Shown here: positions 6,471 to 8,741 of the stretch, one piece after another
Position numbering within the stretch: position 1 is the stretch's first letter
How the letters are laid out: each line of letters starts with the position of its first letter
Assembly (NCBI GenBank): GCA_030614585.1
Contig: JAUWTT010000136.1
Coordinates: forward strand, 1-8,741
Direction: 5' to 3'
DNA from: Acidobacteriota bacterium
Lineage (GTDB): Bacteria; Acidobacteriota; UBA6911; RPQK01; JAPXNP01
DNA: 8,741 bases
Program-made: the position numbers and the translations under genes
Notes under the pieces: model-generated
Told to the model about the DNA's origin: nothing
Database searches by the model: none
The model's input: the letters and a program-made list of their open reading frames with translations, nothing else

Positions 6471-7495
6471 GCTGCAGAGTCCTCCACCCGTCGAACAATG
6501 ATGTGCGCCGACTGGTCCTTTCGGAGCGCTATCAGGGCTCCCCTGACACGATAGGCCGTCGGATCTCCCCCAAATCCTCGGAGCTCAGGTTCAACCACGG
6601 TACCCGGTAGAATTCCAAAATCCATGAGTCGGCGCCGTTCCAATCCCCTGGTTGCCCTTGAGAGAACTACGACCTCCCCTTTCTGCCCGGGTTCGAGATC
6701 AGCCATCCGGATCGTCCCTGAGAAATCAGTCTCCTCCTTCTCGATCGACTCAACGCTAACGTTGGCGGCCTCAAAGCCGTCCAGGGTCTTCTCACGCCCT
6801 TCCGCCAGAATCGTCACGGAGTCTTCGGTTCTCTCCAAGACTCGAAACTCCATGCCTGGAAACACCCCTTTTTTAACCAGGCGGGCATAGACACTCTCCG
6901 GCTCATCCTCGACATGGACGATTCGAGCGCGTTGATCAGCGCCCAGTGAAAGAAGGGTCCTTTCGGATACTGGTACCAAGCCACCATCCACAAGAGGGAG
7001 TGGGTCCCCATGGGGATCATGGGTGGGATGTCCCAACTGGGCCCACAGTCGATCCGCCTGTTCGGGAGATATCTCGTGCTCCCGGATCTCGGCTTGCCCA
7101 TGCCACTCAACTTCCGAAACACCCGTACGATCAGCCAGGTACCTTTCCCAAAGACGATGCGCCCTTACAACATGCAGCCCGTATTCCCTTCCACTCTTGG
7201 TCAGCGGGAAACTCTCCTCCTTGAGCTCCACGAGTCCACGTCCCCGCAATTCGGAAAGGATCTGAGTTGTCTTGTCCACCGAGATTCCCAATTGCCCGGC
7301 GAGACTTTGCACAGTGCCACGCGTCTGGTCGGCTTCACATTTGTACAAGTGCTTCAGCGCGTCTTCGTACAGAATCCGATCGGATCGGTTCGCGAGAGGA
7401 GATAAGCCAGTCCGCCGACCGCTGATCAATCGTCGGGCTAAGAAGAACAGAGCCACGAGAAATACTGGAACTATCAGTAGAAACAGAATCCTCAT
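6467..7495 (-). CDS. Membrane-anchored DtxR/MntR-type regulator with two C-terminal FeoA/SH3-like domains
   Basis: The 342-aa protein has an unusual order of parts. A hydrophobic helix (2-20) is followed by RR...GRR, predicting an N-out, C-in anchor. A winged helix (about 40-105, QSLAGQLGISVDKTTQIL...RGRGLVEL) follows. A DtxR dimerisation and metal-binding domain comes next (107-168: HVVRAHRLWERYL, WHGQAEIREHE, GHPTHDPHGDPLP). Two FeoA-like domains end the protein (about 178-252 and 262-337; the second has LMDFGILPGTVVE). By alignment with DtxR/MntR, metal-ligand positions are filled by Asp45, His113, Glu117, His132, Glu136, Glu139 and His140; Glu replaces the DtxR Cys102, as in MntR. AGGGA lies 10 nt before the ATG. 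It is the first gene of an operon with feoB, sharing ATGA. Inferred: iron-responsive control, FeoA-like partnering of FeoB at the membrane, or both. A pure non-DNA-binding FeoA role remains possible. Confidence 0.88.
   Translation of the reverse strand: MRILFLLIVPVFLVALFFLARRLISGRRTGLSPLANRSDRILYEDALKHLYKCEADQTRGTVQSLAGQLGISVDKTTQILSELRGRGLVELKEESFPLTKSGREYGLHVVRAHRLWERYLADRTGVSEVEWHGQAEIREHEISPEQADRLWAQLGHPTHDPHGDPLPLVDGGLVPVSERTLLSLGADQRARIVHVEDEPESVYARLVKKGVFPGMEFRVLERTEDSVTILAEGREKTLDGFEAANVSVESIEKEETDFSGTIRMADLEPGQKGEVVVLSRATRGLERRRLMDFGILPGTVVEPELRGFGGDPTAYRVRGALIALRKDQSAHIIVRRVEDSAA
6481..6485 (-). promoter_or_regulatory. feoB ribosome-binding site inside the upstream gene
   Basis: On the minus strand GGAGG lies 10 nt before the feoB ATG, within the last codons of the DtxR-FeoA gene. 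Together with the ATGA overlap it supports coupled translation of the two proteins. Confidence 0.65.
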
Positions 7496-7540
7496 TACAA
7501 CCAGTTCCCTATCTTAAGGCGGCCTCAATATCCCTTTGCT

Positions 7541-7569
7541 TTGAAAAACGTTTTAGTCGCAGCTAAATT
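7541..7569 (+). promoter_or_regulatory. Candidate sigma70-type promoter for the exported-protein gene
   Basis: TTGAAA (7541-7546, 5 of 6 to the -35 consensus), a 17-bp spacer, then TAAATT (7564-7569, 4 of 6 to the -10 consensus). The predicted start of transcription would give a ~80-nt leader before GTG 7660. The -10 lies inside the palindrome at 7562-7574. On the opposite strand the same palindrome contains TAAAAT, which could serve as the feo operon -10, though its -35 match is poor. Confidence 0.4.
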
Positions 7570-7574
7570 TTAGC
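7552..7574. promoter_or_regulatory. TTAG/CTAA palindromes, candidate metalloregulator operator
   Basis: gctaaa-t-tttagc (7562-7574) is a perfect 6-bp inverted repeat around one central T. A third half-site, tttag (7552-7556), pairs with ctaaa (7563-7567) across 6 bp. TTAG/CTAA half-sites recall the outline of DtxR-family boxes, though the match to any published consensus is only partial. The location between the divergent feo operon and the exported-protein gene, over the likely -10 boxes, suits a repressor site for the DtxR-FeoA protein. Confidence 0.45.
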
Positions 7575-7585
7575 ATTAACTCCGA

Positions 7586-7595
7586 TTTCATGAAA
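7586..7595. promoter_or_regulatory. Perfect 10-bp palindrome TTTCATGAAA in the divergent control region
   Basis: The tttcatgaaa sequence is its own reverse complement and lies 12 bp beyond the TTAG palindrome, near where a -35 box for the minus-strand operon would fall. It may be a second regulator site. Such a short palindrome could also occur by chance. Confidence 0.3.
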
Positions 7596-7659
7596 CCTGT
7601 CTCTTCCTGGTATCAGGGTTTTCCTGAAATATGCAAAAATGAGATGAGGCTGAAGTGTT

Positions 7660-8400
7660 GTGTTGAATAAAGCGTTACGGTTACTGCTAACCAACCGAAT
7701 TACCCTGCTCTTACTATGGGTCGTGTTGTCCCAGTGCTGCTCTGGCCAACACGGACCTCAGGGATTCAGAGATTTGCCCTTCAAGGTTACCTACGACTCA
7801 ACGGTGAACCTTCTGACAGTCAATGATGCACCCATTGAGCGGCAGGAAATGCTCCTCTTCGCTCAAATCAATCGACCTGCTGTTCTTCGACATTTTCACC
7901 GCACTGATGAGACTGATCAGGAGGCCGAGTTTTGGGATCAGTCATTCGACGGGGTGAGTCCAAAGGCCGACCTTCTGCGCCGCACACTGGTAACTAGTGT
8001 TGAAGTCAAGGTCCGATTGTTGCTGGCTCGAGAGTTCGGGATCCGGGGTGAGGTGAATTTCGAAAACGTCGAACGACGATGGCAGGTGGAGAACCTGCGG
8101 AGACAAGAAGCGGTTGAACGAGGCGAGGAGCTATTTGGCCCGGTCCAATACACGCTCCTGGAGTACGTCGAAAACGACCTTCGATCCCTCGACGTTGCCC
8201 TGATGCAGAGGCTCGAGGAAAAAGCCCTGCTCGAAAAAGCTGACAGCATTTGGGATCACCAACCGGCAGAGTCCCGCCTGGAACGAATGAGGCGGTTGTA
8301 TAGAGCCTACCTCAAAGGCGAGGTCAAGAAAGCGATTGTCAGAGTCAACCAAGAGAACATTCTCTCACTCGATCTGGTCGCCGGCGAGCCCACTTCGTAG
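7660..8400 (+). CDS. Exported protein of unknown function, weakly SurA-N-like
   Basis: The 246-aa protein begins with a charged stretch and a hydrophobic core (ITLLLLWVVLS, 14-24), followed by QCC, so it is secreted or possibly lipidated. The lipobox is imperfect because Gln precedes the Cys. The mature part starts with a TVNLLTVNDAPIERQEM segment resembling the 'vNg.pI...e' opening of SurA/parvulin N-terminal domains. A long, highly charged helical region follows (about 100-230, many Glu/Arg/Leu), with no PPIase domain recognised. I do not recognise a specific family; a periplasmic chaperone-like role is only a guess. The start is GTG, with AGATGAGG (7642-7649) 10 nt upstream. It is transcribed away from the feo operon and shares its control region, and its last 36 bp overlap the convergent epimerase gene. 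Confidence 0.75.
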   Translation: MLNKALRLLLTNRITLLLLWVVLSQCCSGQHGPQGFRDLPFKVTYDSTVNLLTVNDAPIERQEMLLFAQINRPAVLRHFHRTDETDQEAEFWDQSFDGVSPKADLLRRTLVTSVEVKVRLLLAREFGIRGEVNFENVERRWQVENLRRQEAVERGEELFGPVQYTLLEYVENDLRSLDVALMQRLEEKALLEKADSIWDHQPAESRLERMRRLYRAYLKGEVKKAIVRVNQENILSLDLVAGEPTS

Positions 8401-8741
8401 TATCTTCAAGCATTCGAGTACCGCCCGCCCATTGTGATACGGAGTCTTCCAAATGTTTGCTTTGTCTCCTTGTGCACGTCCGTCAGGAAGAATCACTCCG
8501 TACCAGTCGCCAGCCTTTCGATCAGTTTGATATTGATCAATCCAGCTCAAGGTCTTACGGAAGACCTCCCAGTAACGAGCCTCTCCAGTCATCTGGAACA
8601 GCATCAACGCTGAAATTAAACCTTCCGCCTGAACCCACCAAACCTTCTCGAGATCGACAGCCTTGGCCTTGAAAGGCCCTGTGGAGAAGAATCCACCTTT
8701 CCCATGATCAAATCCGTAAGTGAGAGAGTAATCGAATAGCG
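8365..8741 (-). CDS. N-acylglucosamine 2-epimerase (AGE)-family protein, C-terminal fragment
   Basis: 124 C-terminal residues are visible, and the frame stays open to the window edge (reading from 8739), so the start lies outside. Family marks are a GFDHGKGGFF segment, KVWWVQAEGLISALMLFQMTG, and near the end IWKTPYHNGRAVLECLKIL, where the PYHN.R motif holds a His/Arg pair conserved in the AGE alpha/alpha-barrel active site. Relatives interconvert GlcNAc and ManNAc, cellobiose-type disaccharides, or mannose and glucose; the substrate cannot be told from this end. The stop is TGA at 8367-8365. The last 36 bp lie inside the 3' end of the opposing exported-protein gene, leaving no room for a terminator between them. 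Confidence 0.9.
   Translation of the reverse strand, partial: LFDYSLTYGFDHGKGGFFSTGPFKAKAVDLEKVWWVQAEGLISALMLFQMTGEARYWEVFRKTLSWIDQYQTDRKAGDWYGVILPDGRAQGDKANIWKTPYHNGRAVLECLKILRSGLAGDQIE

Overview
The window (about 8.7 kb, GC roughly in the mid-50s) is a compact bacterial chromosomal segment with seven genes, two of them cut by the window edges. No phage, transposase, CRISPR, tRNA or rRNA is visible. A DegP/HtrA-type protease with two PDZ domains, a UroD-like methyltransferase-fold protein, a GlcNAc 2-epimerase-family protein and a FeoB of the 'GCNAAG' type suggest an environmental, probably uncultured bacterium with a periplasm (for example Planctomycetota, Poribacteria, Hydrogenedentota or a similar lineage). 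The phylum cannot be fixed from this sequence alone.

Layout. (1) 1-456, +: C-terminal end of an HtrA/DegP serine protease, followed by a strong hairpin (483-516). (2) 457-851: a 395-bp gene-free stretch holding several overlapping GC-rich inverted repeats (632-730) and no convincing ORF. (3) 852-4099, +: alanine dehydrogenase (ald), a LipM-type octanoyltransferase, and a UroD-fold methyltransferase-like protein, separated by short gaps (57 and 50 bp), so possibly one transcript. Ald makes pyruvate, and LipM starts the lipoyl cofactor needed by pyruvate dehydrogenase and glycine cleavage, so a metabolic link is possible but not shown. (4) 4100-4205: a convergent intergenic gap with a tandem heptamer and a long imperfect palindrome of dispersed-repeat type. 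(5) 7495-4206, -: a two-gene iron-uptake operon. The first gene encodes an N-terminally membrane-anchored DtxR/MntR-type winged-helix protein carrying two C-terminal FeoA/SH3-like domains. Its stop codon overlaps the start of feoB (ATGA). (6) 7496-7659: a divergent control region with TTAG/CTAA palindromes overlapping a plausible promoter. (7) 7660-8400, +: an exported protein of unknown function, overlapping by 36 bp the 3' end of (8) a convergent AGE-family epimerase fragment (8741-8365, -).

How the genes work together: the clearest functional unit is the iron-transport operon. One polypeptide appears to combine the iron-responsive DNA-binding regulator, the FeoA accessory domain and a membrane tether, and is translationally coupled to the FeoB channel. 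It faces a palindrome-bearing promoter region that it could itself control. This is the most unusual system in the window.
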